Below, piece by piece: positions 27,601 to 38,699 of a stretch of 64,000 nucleotides of DNA. Every line of letters starts with the position of its first letter. The first letter of the stretch is position 1. The stretch comes from Eunapius fragilis (taxonomy: Eukaryota; Porifera; Demospongiae; Spongillida; Spongillidae): the NCBI GenBank assembly GCA_963681505.1, contig OY811992.1, forward strand, positions 434,001-498,000, in the 5' to 3' direction. The notes beneath the pieces are model-generated. The model was not told the origin of the DNA and did not search any database. It worked only from the letters and a program-made list of their open reading frames with translations. The translations under genes were made by a program, and so were the position numbers.

Positions 27601-30600
27601 CATGCAATATGAGCAAACCACTGCACACATGGAAGATAGCAGTAACCATTCCTCTATCTGTTTTAAATGCCACCCCGAGCATACCTGCTTTGGTACGGGT
27701 TTACCAAGCGATTCAAAAGTTGGCTCCCACCCATACATTTGTATGGGACATTATTGACTATCTTAGCATCGAGGTGTTGATGAGACATGCAATATAAGCA
27801 AACCACTGCACACATGGAAGATAGCAGTAACCATTCCTCTATCTGTTTTAAATGCCACCCCGAGGATACCTGCTTTAGTATGGGTTTACCAAGGGATTCA
27901 AAAGTAGGTTCCCACCCATACATTCCTATGGGAAACCACCCATACATCTGTACGGGAAATATTGACTATCTTAGCATCGAGGTGTTGATGAGACATGCAA
28001 TATGAGCAAACCACTGCACACATGGAAGATAGCAGTAACCATTCCTCTATCTGTTTTAAATGCCACCCCGAGGATACCTGCTTTGGTATGGGTTTACCAA
28101 GCGATTCAAAAATAGGTTCCCACCCATACATTTCTATGGGAAATTTTTGACTATCTTAGCATCGAGGTGTTGATGAGACATGCAATATGAGCAAACCACT
28201 GCACACATGGAAGATAGCAGTAACCATTCCTCTATCTGTTTTAAATGCCACCCCTTGGACACCTGCTTTGGTATGGGTTTACCAAGCGATTCAAAAGTAG
28301 GTTCCCACCCATACATTTGTATGGGAAACCACCCTACATCTCTACGGGAAATATTGACTATCTTAGCATCGAGGTGTTGATGAGACATGCAATATGAGCA
28401 AACCACTGCACACATGGAAGATAGCAGTAACCATTCCTCTATCTGTTTTAAATGCCACCCCGAGCATACCTGCTTTGGTACGGGTTTACCAAGCGATTCA
28501 AAAGTTGGCTCCCACCCATACATTTGTATGGGACATTTTTGACTATCTTAGCATCGAGGTGTTGATGAGACATGCAATATAAGCAAACCACTGCACACAT
28601 GGAAGATAGCAGTAACCATTCCTCTATCTGTTTTAAATGCCACCCCGAGGATACCTGCTTTGGTATGGGTTTACCAAGCGATTCAAAAATAGGTTCCCAC
28701 CCATACATTTCTATGGGAAATTTTTGACTATCTTAGCATCGAGGTGTTGATGAGACATGCAATATGAGCAAACCACTGCACACATGGAAGATAGCAGTAA
28801 CCATTCCTCTATCTGTTTTAAATGCCACCCCTTGGACACCTGCTTTGGTATGGGTTTACCAAGCGATTCAAAAGTAGGTTCCCACCCATACATTTGTATG
28901 GGAAACCACCCTACATCTCTACGGGAAATATTGACTATCTTAGCATCGAGGTGTTGATGAGACATGCAATATGAGCAAACCACTGCACACATGGAAGATA
29001 GCAGTAACCATTCCTCTATCTGTTTTAAATGCCACCCCGAGCATACCTGCTTTGGTACGGGTTTACCAAGCGATTCAAAAGTTGGCTCCCACCCATACAT
29101 TTGTATGGGACATTTTTGACTATCTTAGCATCGAGGTGTTGATGAGACATGCAATATAAGCAAACCACTGCACACATGGAAGATAGCAGTAACCATTCCT
29201 CTATCTGTTTTAAATGCCACCCCGAGGATACCTGCTTTAGTATGGGTTTACCAAGGGATTCAAAAGTAGGTTCCCACCCATACATTCCTATGGGAAACCA
29301 CCCTACATCTCTATGGGAAATATTGACTATCTTAGCATCGAGGTGTTGATTAGACATGCAATATGAGCAAACCACTGCACACATGGAAGATAGCAGTAAC
29401 CATTCCTCTATCTGTTTTAAATGCCACCCCGAGGATACCTGCTTTAGTATGGGTTTACCAAGGGATTAAAAAGTAGGTTCCCACCCATACATTCCTATGG
29501 GAAACCACCCATACATCTCTATGGGAAATATTGACTATCTTAGCATCGAGGTGTTGATGAGACATGCAATATGAGCAAACCACTGCACACATGGAAGATA
29601 GCAGTAACCATTCCTCTATCTGTTTTAAATGCCACCCCGAGGATACCTGCTTTGGTATGGGTTTACCAAGCGATTCAAAAATAGGTTCCCACCCATACAT
29701 TTCTATGGGAAATTTTTGACTATCTTAGCATCGAGGTGTTGATGAGACATGCAATATGAGCAAACCACTGCACACATGGAAGATAGCAGTAACCATTCCT
29801 CTATCTGTTTTAAATGCCACCCCTTGGACACCTGCTTTGGTATGGGTTTACCAAGCGATTCAAAAGTAGGTTCCCACCCATACATTTGTATGGGAAATTT
29901 TTGACTATCTTAGCATCGAGGTGTTGATGAGACATGCAATATGAGCAAACCACTGCACACATGGAAGATAGCAGTAACCATTCCTCTATCTGTTTTAAAT
30001 GCCACCCCGAGCATACCCGCTTCGGTATGGGTTACCCAAGCGATTCAAAAGTAGGTTCCCACCCATTCATTCCTATGGGAAACCACCCATACATCTCTAT
30101 GGGAAATATTGACTATCTTAGCATCGAGGTGTTGATGATACATGCAATATGAGCAAACCACTGCACACATGGAAGATAGCAGTAACCATTCCTCTATCTG
30201 TTTTAAATGCCACCCCTTGGACACCTGCTTTGGTATGGGTTTACCAAGCGATTCAAAAGTAGGTTCCCACCCATACATTTCTATGGGAAATTTTTGACTA
30301 TCTTAGCATCGAGGTGTTGATGAGACATGCAATATGAGCAAACCACTGCACACATGGAAGATAGCAGTAACCATTTCTCTATCTGTTTTAAATGCCACCC
30401 CGAGCATACCTGCTTCAGTATGGGTTACCCAAGCGATTCAATAGTAGGTTCCCACCCATACATTCCTATGGGAAACCACCAATACATCTCTATGGGAAAT
30501 ATTGACTATCTTAGCATCGAGGTGTTGATGAGACATGCAATATGAGCAAACCACTGCACACATGAAAGATAGCAGTAACAATTTCTCTATCTGTTTTAAA

Positions 30601-30740
30601 TGCCACCCCGAGGATACCTGCTTTAGTATGGGTTTACCAAGGGATTCAAAAGTAGGTTCCCACCCATACATTTCTATGGGAAACCACCCATACATCTCTA
30701 TGGGAAATATTGACTATCTTAGCATCGAGGTGTTGATGAG
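24622..30740. repeat. Distal satellite A with shuffled 577/785-bp blocks
   Basis: The same monomer variants recur in new combinations. The variant with CCCCTTGGACACC starts at 24807, 27395, 28180 and 28757 (spacings 2588, 785 and 577). The pattern suggests unequal exchange among already diverged blocks. Monomers near the right edge (29.9-30.7 kb) carry more private changes, as expected at an array margin. Confidence 0.8.
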
Positions 30741-32203
30741 ACTTTGTAGTGGTAGTGGTAGTGGGATTGGTAGTGGGATTGGCAGTGGTAGTGGTAGTGG
30801 TAGTGGGATTGGTAGTGGGATTGGTAGTGGGATTGGTAGTGGTAGTGGGATTGGTAGTGGGATTGGTAGTAGGATTGGTAGTGGGATTGGTAGTGAAAAT
30901 TGTTGTGGTAGTGGGATTGGTAGGGGAATTGAGGGTGGTAGTGGTAGTGGGATTGGTAGTGGGATTGGTAGTGGTAGAGGTAGTGGTAGTGGGCTTGGTA
31001 GTGGGATTGGTAGTGGGATTGGTAGTGGGATTGGTAGTGGTAGTGGTAGTGGTAGTGGGATTGGTAGTGGGATTGGTAGTGGGAATGGTAGTGGGATTGG
31101 TAGTGGAAATTGTAGTGGTAGTGGGATTGGTAGGGGAATTGGGAGTGGTAGTGGTAGTGGTAGTGGGATTGGTAGTGGTAGTGGTAGTGGTAGTGGGATT
31201 AGTAGTGGGATTGGTAGTGGGATTGGTAGTGGGATTGGTAATGGGATTGGTAGTGGTAGTGGTAGTGGGATAGGTAGTGGGATTGGTAGTGGGATTGGTA
31301 GAGGGATTGGTAGTGGTAGTGGGATTGGAAGTGGTAGTGGCAGAGGTAGTGGGATTGGATGTGGGATTGGTAGTGGTAGTGGTAGTGGTAGTGGGATTAG
31401 TAGTGGGATTGGTAGTGGGATTGGTAGTGGGATTGGTAGAGGTTGTGGTATTGGTAGTGGGATTGGTAGTGGCAATTGAAGTGGCAGTGGGATCGGTAGT
31501 GGGTTTTGTAGTGGTAGTGGTAGTGGGATTGGTAGTGGTAGTGGGAGTGGGATTGGTAGTGGTAGTGGTAGTGGTAGTGGGATTGTTAGTGGGATTGGTA
31601 GTGGGATTGGTAGTTGGATTGGTAGTGGAAATTGTAGTGGTAGTGGGATTGGTAGGGGAATTGGTAGTGGTAGTGGTAGTGGGATTGGTAGTGGGATTGG
31701 TAGTGGTAGTGGTAATGGGATTGGTAGTGGGATTAGTAGTGGTAATTATAGTGGAAGTGGGATTAGTAGTGGGATTGGTAGTGGTAGTGGTAGTGGGATT
31801 GGTAGTGGTAGTGGGAGTGGGATTGGTAGTGGTAGTGGTAGTGGTAGTGGGATTGTTAGTGGGATTGGTAGTGGGATTAGTAGTGGGATTGGTAGTGGAA
31901 ATTGTAGTGGTAGTGGGATTGGTAGGGGAATTGGTAGTGGTAGTGGTAGTGGGATTGGTAGTGGGATTGGTAGTGGTAATGGTAATGGGATTCGTAGTGG
32001 GATTGGTAGTGGTAATTATAGTGGTAGAGGGATTAGTAGTGGGATTGGTAGTGGTAGTGGTAGTGGTAGTGGGATTGGAAGTGATAGTGGTAGTGGGATT
32101 GGCCGCGGTATTGGTAGTGGGATTGGTAGTGGGATTGGTTATGGTAGTGGTAGTGGTAGTGGGATTGGTAGTGGGTTTGGTAGTGGTAATTGAAGTGGGA
32201 TTG
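30741..32203 (+). repeat. Hexamer array B1 (GGTAGT / GGGATT)
   Basis: Almost pure alternation of the hexamers GGTAGT and GGGATT, with rare variants such as GGAAAT TGTAGT. The plus strand is G-rich. All three plus-strand frames are open over long stretches (Gly-Ser/Ile, Val-Val-Gly), and the minus strand reads Pro-Leu-Pro-Ile. These are products of the repeat period, not evidence of a gene. It ends at the sequence GGTAATTGAAGTGGGATTG. Confidence 0.95.
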
Positions 32204-32623
32204 CGGTATCAATCTGTAACAATTCAGCGCAATTCGGCGCGCTGCGACGGATTGGTGCACTTTTGCGGGATCAATCCTTAACAATTCGGCGCGCTACAAC
32301 GGATTGCTGCACTATCGCCGGATCAATCTGCAACAATTCGGGTCAATTCGTCGTGCTGAGACCGATTGTTTCACTATGGCGGGATCAATCTGCAACAATT
32401 CGGCGCAGTTCGGCGCGCAGACACGGATTGCTGCACTTTCGCAGGATCAATCTGCAATATGTTATTCGGCACAATTCGTCGCGCTGCGACCGATTGCTGC
32501 ACTTTCTTTGGTTCAATCTGCAAAAATTCAGCACAATATGGCGCGCTGTGACGGATTCCTGCACTTTCGCAGGATCAATCTGTAACAATTCGGGGCAATT
32601 CGGCGCGCTGAGACCGATTACTT
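32204..32623 (+). repeat. Minisatellite C1 (about 62-bp units)
   Basis: Units of about 62 bp contain GGATCAATCTGCAA, one or two copies of CAATTCGGCG, then GCTGCGACGGATTGCTGCAC. Some units have one CAATTCGGCG and others two. It ends at GACCGATTACTTAGTGG. Confidence 0.9.
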
Positions 32624-32921
32624 AGTGGTAGTGGGATTGGTAGTGGTAGTGGTAGTGGGATTGGTAGTGGTAGTGGTAGTGGTAGTGGGATTGGTAGTGG
32701 GAGTGGTTCTGGGATTGGTAGTGGTAGTGGTAGTGGGATTGGTAGTGGTAGTGGGATTAGTAGTGGGATTGGTAGTGGTAGTGGTAGTGGAATTGGAAGT
32801 GGTAGTTGTAGTGGGATTGGCCGCGGTATTGGTAGTGGGATTGGTAGTGGGATTTGATTGTGGTAGTGGTAGTGGTAGTGGGATTGGTAGTGGGATTGGT
32901 AGTGGTAATTGAAGTGGGATT
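32624..32921 (+). repeat. Hexamer array B2
   Basis: Same hexamers and orientation as B1. It is bounded on the right by the same GGTAATTGAAGTGGGATTGC transition, so B and C form one composite unit. Confidence 0.92.
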
Positions 32922-33290
32922 GCAGGATCAATCTGTAACAATTCAGCGCAATTCGGCGCGCTGCGACGGATTGGTGCACTTTTGCGGGATCAATCTGTAA
33001 CAATTTGGCGCAATTCGGCGCGCTGAGACCTATTGCTTCACTATGGCGGGATCAATCTGCAACAATTCGGCGCAATTCGGCGCGCTGAGACGGATTACTG
33101 CACTTTTGCAGGATCAATCTGCAATATGTTATTCGGCACAATTCGGCGCGCTGCGACCGATTGCTGCACTTTCTTTGGTCCATCCTGCAAAAATTCAGCA
33201 CAATTCGGCACGCTGTGACGGATTCCTGCACTTTCGAAGGATCAATCTGTAACAATTTGGGGCAATTCTGCGCGCCGAGACCGATTGCTT
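32922..33290 (+). repeat. Minisatellite C2
   Basis: A few C units in plus orientation, close in order and sequence to C1. It ends in GACCGATTGCTTAGTGG, the same boundary as C1. Its reverse complement closely matches 33623 onward. Confidence 0.9.
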
Positions 33291-33622
33291 AGTGGTAGTG
33301 GGATTGGTAGTGGTAGTGGTAGTGGTAGTGTGTGTGTGTGTACCAATCCCACTACCAATCCCACTATCACTAGCAATCCCACTACCAATCCCACTACCAA
33401 TCCCACTACCACTACCACTACCAATCCCACTACCAATCCCACTACCACTACCACTACCAATCCCACTACCAATCCCACTCCAATACCAATCCCACTACCA
33501 ATCCCACTACCACTACCAATCCCACTACCATTCCCAGTACCAATCCCACTACCACTACCACTACTACTACCAATCCCACTACCAATCCCACTACCACTAC
33601 CACTACCAATTCCACTACCACT
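33291..33622. repeat. Hexamer array B3 with strand switch at a TG tract
   Basis: A short GGTAGT run (33291-33328) meets a TG tract (33329-33341). The array then continues as the reverse complement, ACCAATCCCACT, to 33622. This is the centre of a large inverted repeat. Confidence 0.95.
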
Positions 33623-33973
33623 AAGCAATCGGTCTCGGCGCGCCGAATTGCCCCGAATTGTTACAGATTGATCCTGCGAAAGTGCAGGAATCCGTCGCAG
33701 CGTGCCGAATTGTGCTGAATTTTTGCAGATTGGACCAAAGACAGTGCAGGAATCGGTCGCAGCGCGCCGAATTGTGCCGAATAACATATTGCAGATTGAT
33801 CCTGCGAAAGAGCAGCAATCCGTTGTAGCGCGCCAAATTGTTACACATTGGTTCTGCGAAAGTGCACCAATCTGTCGCTGCGCGCCGAATTGCGCCAAAT
33901 TGTTACAGATTGATCCCGCAAAATCCGTCGCAGCGCGCCGAATTGCACTGAATTGTTACAGATTGATCCCGCA
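33623..33973 (-). repeat. Minisatellite C3 (inverted)
   Basis: C units in reverse orientation. It starts AGCAATCGGTCTCGG, the reverse complement of the C2 end, and carries the same unit-specific variants in mirrored order. Confidence 0.92.
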
Positions 33974-35158
33974 ATCCCACTTCAATTACCACTACCAATC
34001 CCACTACCAATCCCACTACCAATCCCACTACCACTACCACTACCACTACCAATCCCACTACCACTACCACTACCAATCCCACTACCAATCCCACTACCAA
34101 TCCCACTACCAATCCCACTACCAATCCCACTACCACTACCAATCCCACTACCACTACCAATCCCACTAACAATCCCACTACCACTACCACTACCATTACC
34201 ACTACCAATCCCACTACCACTACCACTACCAATCCCACTACCACTACCACTACAAATCCCACTACCGATCGCACTACCACTACAATTACCACTACCAATC
34301 CCACTACCAATCCCACTACCAATCCCACTACCAATCCCACTACCAATCCCACTACCACTACCAATCCCACTACCACTACCAATCCCACTAACAATCCCAC
34401 TACCACTACCTCTACCAGTACCACTACCAATCCCACTACCACTACCACTACCAATCCCACTACCAATCCCACAACCAATCCCACTACTACTAGCAATCCC
34501 ACTACCAATCCCACTACCAATCCCACTACCACTACCACTACCAATCCCACTACCACTACCACTACCTATTCCCCTACTAATCGCACTACCACTACAATTT
34601 CCACTACAAATCCCAGTACCAATCCCAATACCAATCCCACTACAAGTACCACTACCACTACCAATCCCACTACCAATCCCACTACCAAACCCACTACCAA
34701 TCCCACTACCACTACCAATCCCACTACAAATCCCACTACCAATCCCACTACCACTACCACTACCACTACCAATCCCACTACCAATCCCACTACCACTACC
34801 AGTACCAATCCCACTACCACTACCTCTACCTATTCCCCTACCAATCCCACTACCACTACAATTTCCACTACCAATCCCAGTACCAATCCCACTACCAATC
34901 CCACTACCACTACCACTACCACTACCAATCCCACTACCAATCCCACTACCAAACCCACTACCAATCCCACTACCACTACCAATCCCACTACCAATCCCAC
35001 TACCAATCCCACTACCACTACCACTACCACTACCAATCCCACTACCAATCCCACTACCAATCCCACTACCACTACCAATCCCACTACCAATCCCACTACC
35101 AATCCCACTACCACTACCACTACCACTACCAATCCCACTACCAATCCCACAACCACTA
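33974..35158 (-). repeat. Hexamer array B4 (inverted)
   Basis: ACCAATCCCACT-type repeats. It begins with the transition CAATCCCACTTCAATTACC, the reverse complement of the B1/B2 edge. Much longer than its mirror partner B2 (1,185 versus 298 bp). Confidence 0.93.
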
Positions 35159-35825
35159 AGCAATCGGTCTCGGCGCGCCGAATTGCCCCGAATTGTAACA
35201 GATAGATCTTGCGAAAGTGCAGGAATCCGTCGCAGCGCGCCGATTTGTGCTCAATTTTTGCAGATTGAACCAAAGAAAGTGCAGCAATCGGTTGCAGCGC
35301 GCCGAATTGCGCTGAATTTTTACAAATTGAACCCGTGAAAGTGCAGCAATCGGTCGCAGCGCGCCGAATTGTGCCGAATAACATGTTGCAGATTGATCCC
35401 GCGAAAGTGCAGCAATGCGTCTCAGCGCGCCGAATTCTGCCGAGTTGTTGCAGATTGATCCCGCGAAAGTACAGTAATCCGTCGCAGCGCACCGAATTGT
35501 GCCAAATTGTTACAGATTGGTCCAACCAAAGTGCACCAATCCGTCCCAGTGCGCCGAATTGCGCCGAAATGTTGCAGATTGATCCGGCGATAGTGCAGCA
35601 ATCCGTTGCAGCGCGCCGAATTGTTACAGATCGATCCTGCAAAAGTGCTGGAATCCGTTGCAGCGCGCCGAATTGCGCTGAATTATAACAGATTGATCCG
35701 GTGAAAGTGCTGCAATCCGTCGCAGCGCGCCGAATTGTGCCGAATTGTTGCAGATCGATCCCGCATAATTGCACCAATCCGTCGCAGCGCGCCGAATTGC
35801 ACTGAATTGTTACAGATTGATCCCG
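35159..35825 (-). repeat. Minisatellite C4 (inverted)
   Basis: About eleven C units in reverse orientation. It opens with the same AGCAATCGGTCTCGG boundary as C3 and ends with the same CAATCCCACTTCAATTACC transition. Confidence 0.9.
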
Positions 35826-35960
35826 CAATCCCACTTCAATTACCACTACCAATCCCACTACCAATCCCACTACCACTACCACTACCACTACCAATCCCAC
35901 CACCACTACCACTACCAATCCCACTACCAATCCCACTACCAATCCCACTACCAATACCGC
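35826..35960 (-). repeat. Hexamer array B5 (inverted, short)
   Basis: About 135 bp of ACCAATCCCACT-type repeat, the mirror partner of B1. It ends irregularly at ACCAATACCGCTAAATTG. Confidence 0.88.
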
Positions 35961-36260
35961 TAAATTGTTACAGAATGAACCAGTGAAAGTGCAGCAATCG
36001 GTCGCAGCGCGCCGAATTGTGCCAAATTGTTGCAGATTGATCCCGCGAAAATGCAACAATCCGTCGCAGCGCGCCGAAATGCGCCGAATTGTTACAGATT
36101 GATCCCATGAAAGTGCAGCAATCAGGTTGATCCCGTGAATGTGCAACAATCAGTCGCACCACGCCGAATGGCGCCGAATTGTTACAGATTGGTCCAGCCG
36201 AAGGGCACCAATCCGTCCATGCGCGCCGAATTACGCCGAATTGTTGCAGATTGACCCCGC
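35961..36260 (-). repeat. Minisatellite C5 (inverted)
   Basis: C units in reverse orientation with more private changes than C3/C4 (for example a truncated unit near 36121). It ends at TTGACCCCGC before a second strand switch. Confidence 0.85.
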
Positions 36261-36514
36261 CATCAATATATAACAATTCGGCGCGCTGCAACGGATTGCT
36301 GCACTATCGCCGGATCAATCTGCAACAATTCGGCGCAATTCGGCACGCTGCGACCGATTGCTGCACTTTCACGGGTTCAATCTGTAACAATTCAGCGCAA
36401 TTCGGCGCGCTGCGACGGATTGGTGCACTTTAGCGGGATCAATCTACAACAATTCGGCACAATTCGGCACGCTGCGACGGATTGCTAGCACTTTTGCGGA
36501 ACCAATCTGTAACT
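36261..36514 (+). repeat. Minisatellite C6 (plus orientation again)
   Basis: After CATCAATATATAACAATTCG the C units read in plus orientation, as in C1/C2, until about 36514, where array D starts. The switch point is AT-rich (ATATATAA). Confidence 0.88.
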
Positions 36515-38699
36515 ATGCATGAGTCCTGCAGGAGTCATTCATAGTGACATACTTGACTCCTGCATGGAGATACTTGACTCTTGCAGGAGTCATACAAATT
36601 GACATATTTGACTCCTGCAGGAGTCATACATTGAAATACTTAACTCCTGCAGGAGTCATGCAAACATATAGTTGACTCCTGCCGGAGTCATACATACTGA
36701 CATACTTGACTCCTGCAGGAGTCATGAATATTGAAATACTTGACTCCTGCAGGAGTCATAATTGAAGTACTTGACTCCTGCAGGAGTCATACATTGAAAT
36801 AATTCTTAAGTGACATACTTGACTCCTGCAGGAGTCAAACATACTGACATACTTGACTCCTGCAGGAGTCATGCGTGGAGATACTTGACTCCTGCAGGAG
36901 TCATACATTGAGATACTTGACTCCTACAGGAGTCTTTCATACTGACATACTTGACTCCTGCAGGAGTCATGCAAATATATATTTGACTCCTGCAGGAGTC
37001 ATAAAAACTGACATACTTGTCTCCTGCCGGCAGGATTCATGCATGGAGATACATGACTCCTGGAGGAGTCATACATATGGACATACTTTACTCATACAGG
37101 AGTCATTCATTGAAATATTTGACTCCTGCAGGAGTCATGCATACTGACAAACTTGACTCTTATAGGAGTCATACATTGAAATACTTGACTCCTGCAGGAG
37201 TCATTCATTGTGAAATATTTGACGCCTGCAGCTGTCATCCAAACTGACATACTTGACTCCTGCAGGAGTCATGCAAATGTATAGTTGACTCCTGCAGGAG
37301 TCATACATATTGACATACTTGACTCCTGCAGGACTCATACATTCTGACATACATAACTCCTGCAGGAGTCATACATGGAGATTACGCACTCCTGCAGGAG
37401 TCATACAAATTGACTTATGACTCCTGCAGGAGTCATTGATATTGACATATTTGACTCCAGCAGAAGTCATGCATGGAGATACTTGACTCTTGCAGGAGTC
37501 AAACATTTTGACATATTTGACTCCTGCAGGAGTCATACATTGAAATACTTGAGTCCTGCGGGAGTCATACATTGAGATACTTGACTCCTGCAGGAGTCAT
37601 TGATACTGACATACTTGACTCCTGTAGGTGTCATGTATGGAGATCCTTGACTCCTGCAAGTGTCTTACATATTGATATTCTTGACTCCTGCAGGAGTCAT
37701 TCATTGAAATACTTCACTCCTGCACGAGTCATATATTGAAATACGTGACTCCTGCAGGAGTCATTCATAGTGACATATTTGACTCCTGCAGGAGTCATAC
37801 ATGGAGATTGCTCACTCCTGCCGGAGTCATACATATTGACATATGACTCCTGTAGTAGTCATTGATACTGACATACTTGACTCCTTCAGGTGTCATACAT
37901 GGAGATACTTGAATCCTGCAGGAGTCATACATATTGAAATACTTGACTCCTACAGGAGTCATACATTGAAATACTTGACTCCTGCAGGGGTCAGACATAT
38001 TGATATACTTGACTCCTGCAGGAGTCATAATTGAAATAATTGACTCCTGCAGGAGTCATACATTGAAATACTTGAGTGACATACTTGACTCCTGCAGGAG
38101 TCATACATAGTGACATACTTGACTCCTGCAGGAGTCATGCTTGGAGATACTTGACTCCTGCAGGAGTCATACAATGAGATACTTGACTCCTGCAGGAGTC
38201 TTGCATACTGACATACTTGACTCCTGCAGGAGTCATGCAAATATATGTACGACTCCTGCAGGAGTCATACATACTAACATACTGACATACTTGACTCCTG
38301 CAGGAGTCATTCATTGTAACATATTTGGCTCCTGCAGCAGGCATACAAACTGACATACTTGACTCCTGCGGGAGTCATGCAAATATATAGTTGACTCCTG
38401 CAGCAGTCATACATACTGACATACTTGACTCCTGCAGGAGTCATAAATATTGAAATACTTGACTCCAGCAGTAGTCATACATTGAAGTACTTGACTCCTG
38501 CAGGAGTCAGACATATTGACATACTTGACTCCTGCAGGAGTCATAATTGAAATACTTGACTCCTGCAGGAGTCATACATTGAAATTCTTGAGTGACATAC
38601 TTGACTCTTGCAGGAGTCATATACATTGAATTTCTTGAGTGAAATACTTGTCTCCTGCAGGAGTCTTACATACTGACATACTTGACTCCTCCAGGAGTC

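Larger units (their letters stand above)
12517..30740. repeat. Satellite A, block 2 (185/207/208-bp monomers)
   Basis: This continues the array interrupted by element 1. The left part (to about 15.3 kb) is mostly 208-bp monomers. Further right, 207-bp monomers appear that lack one base (ACCACCCTACATC instead of ACCACCCATACATC). Monomers with a 4-bp CGAT insertion (15602, 18609, 20023, 25400) or CCTAATGGG also occur. The array stops abruptly inside a monomer after TTGATGAGAC at about 30740, where the hexamer array begins. No gene is seen in this stretch. Confidence 0.96.

Noticed and set aside
1..30740. 72-aa and 69-aa repeated frames as real genes
   Set aside because: They arise from monomer length and motif overlap, vary like the rest of the monomer, and have no independent coding evidence. 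Kept only as findings to test.
30741..32203. Interstitial telomere repeat
   Set aside because: GGGATT and GGTAGT are not permutations of TTAGGG or other common telomere units.
30741..35158. Long open frames coding Gly-Ser/Ile, Val-Gly and Pro-Leu-Ile repeats (up to 461 codons)
   Set aside because: A hexamer array without stops is open in several frames on both strands; there is no start context, splice signal or non-repeat domain.
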